Shown here one piece after another: positions 63,300-64,000 of a DNA stretch of 64,000 nucleotides. How positions within the stretch are numbered: the first letter of the stretch is position 1; each line of letters opens with the position of its first letter. The position numbers were made by a program, and so were the translations under genes. Source of the stretch: BRH-c25 sp012519325 (lineage in GTDB: Bacteria; Bacillota; Clostridia; Lutisporales; Lutisporaceae); NCBI GenBank assembly GCA_050950645.1, contig JBMNHZ010000012.1, positions 19,941-83,940 on the forward strand. Direction: 5' to 3'. Under the pieces are notes generated by a model that saw nothing but the letters and a program-made list of their open reading frames with translations, was not told the DNA's origin and ran no database searches.

Positions 63300-63966
63300 T
63301 TACCTCCTATTCGCTTGAATCACTTTGCAGATTGTACTAGCTTCAACAAATGCGGCCGCAGTCTCGGCTGACAAGGGCATAGTCTCCTGTCTTTGCTCCC
63401 TTGGTCAGATCTCCTCGCCTGTACCTACCGCAACAGCCCCGGCTTTTATCCAATCCTTCACATTTGAAAGGCTTACACCCCCTGTAGGCATGAAATTACC
63501 CTGAGGTACAGGCCCCTTAAAGGCTTTAATAATATCAGGCCCAAAGGCACTTCCCGGGAATACCTTAATAATATCCGCCCCCAAGCTCCAGGGCTTCTAT
63601 GGCTTCCTTTAGCGGTCATTACCCCGGGCATCACCGGTATTCTGTACCTGTTGCAGAGCTCTTATCAGTATCGGGATTAAGACTGGGGCTGACGATGTAT
63701 TTGGCACCCGCCAGGATGCATGCCCTTGCAGTTTCAGGATCCAGTACCGTACCTGCCCCTATTAGTACATCTTCGTTTTTGTAGTGCTCGGAGATTTCTT
63801 TAATAATGTCCACGGCCCCGGGTACAGTCATTGTAACTTCAAGGGTCTTTATCCCACCCTTCTTGACGGCGTCGACAATTTTAAGCCCCTTTTCCTTGGA
63901 TTCTGCTCTGATAACTGCAACCACACCTTCATCAGCTATCTTCATGATTGTTTTGATTCTTTCCAC
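63300..63966 (-). pseudogene. eda: KDPG/KHG aldolase, multiply frameshifted
   Basis: A class I aldolase of about 219 residues if repaired. The N-terminal part is clean (ADEGVVAVIRAESKEKG, GGIKTLEVTMTVPGA with the catalytic Glu, IGAGTVLDPETA). From about 63666 to 63366 at least five extra G/C bases plus a 2-base gain break it. The other frames still spell IPVMPGVMTAKEA, GADIIKVFPGSAFGP (Schiff-base Lys) and NFMPTGGVSL, ending at the TAA at 63300. The dense clustering near the window edge suggests poor sequence. It pairs with kdgK. Confidence 0.82.
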
Positions 63967-64000
63967 AAGATCACCTCACTGATTTCATTGATTTTATGTT

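Noticed and set aside
1..64000. tRNA or rRNA genes
   Set aside because: I saw no T-arm (GGTTCGAATCC-type) plus acceptor-stem combination and no rRNA signatures by eye; a tRNAscan run would settle it.

Overview
The window looks like chromosome of an anaerobic, low-to-moderate-GC member of the Clostridia. Signs of this are AGA/AGG-dominated arginine codons, TTG and GTG starts behind strong GGAGG ribosome sites, a ferredoxin-dependent 2-oxoacid oxidoreductase, an acyl-CoA dehydrogenase with EtfBA, a SigI/RsgI pair, AddAB instead of RecBCD, a HisZ-type histidine operon, and a double-cubane-cluster reductase module. No rRNA, tRNA or CRISPR array was seen.

Layout. (1) 0.1-10.1 kb: an amino-acid/acyl-CoA fermentation operon. 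It holds an aldehyde dehydrogenase split by an IS3-family element, a D-2-hydroxyacid dehydrogenase, a 3-aminoacyl-CoA ammonia-lyase (Kal/Acl family), the four subunits of a 2-oxoacid:ferredoxin oxidoreductase, an acyl-CoA dehydrogenase and EtfBA. Together they could oxidise one 2-oxoacid and reduce an enoyl-CoA made by deamination. (2) 10.2-13.6 kb: five genes with foreign codon use. One is a MoaB/Mog-like domain protein; I do not recognise the other four. (3) 13.7-15.5 kb: two convergent EamA transporters. (4) 15.7-18.0 kb: double-cubane-cluster reductase, DUF3343 protein and ASKHA activator. (5) 18.2-36.5 kb: metallophosphoesterase, addBA, sigI-rsgI, a disrupted signal peptidase gene, a probable structured RNA, sbcDC, a SIMPL protein and an M32 carboxypeptidase. 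(6) 36.5-44.3 kb: hisZGDCBHAFI(E) behind a strong promoter and a leader-peptide attenuator. (7) 44.3-46.9 kb: a DUF4143 ATPase and a mannose-1-phosphate guanylyltransferase. (8) 47.0-64.0 kb: a sugar-acid (2-keto-3-deoxy-aldonate) catabolic region. It contains dgoK and an aldolase, a Liv-type ABC transporter, an aminotransferase, a zinc dehydrogenase, kduD, a DapA-family aldolase, dhaK/dhaL, a chemoreceptor, an IclR regulator, kdgK and a second aldolase.

Two points colour the whole annotation. First, many otherwise conserved genes (the unknown at 12.1 kb, the activator at 17.3 kb, lepB, the chemoreceptor, kdgK, eda) are broken by single-base indels, nearly all of them extra G or C bases. These look more like base-calling errors than decay. 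Second, the window carries several non-coding structures of interest: a two-copy repeat (about 120-154 bp) whose ends supply the stop codons of the genes before it, a hairpin element inside the IS, a five-segment histidine attenuator, and a rod-like RNA candidate upstream of sbcD.
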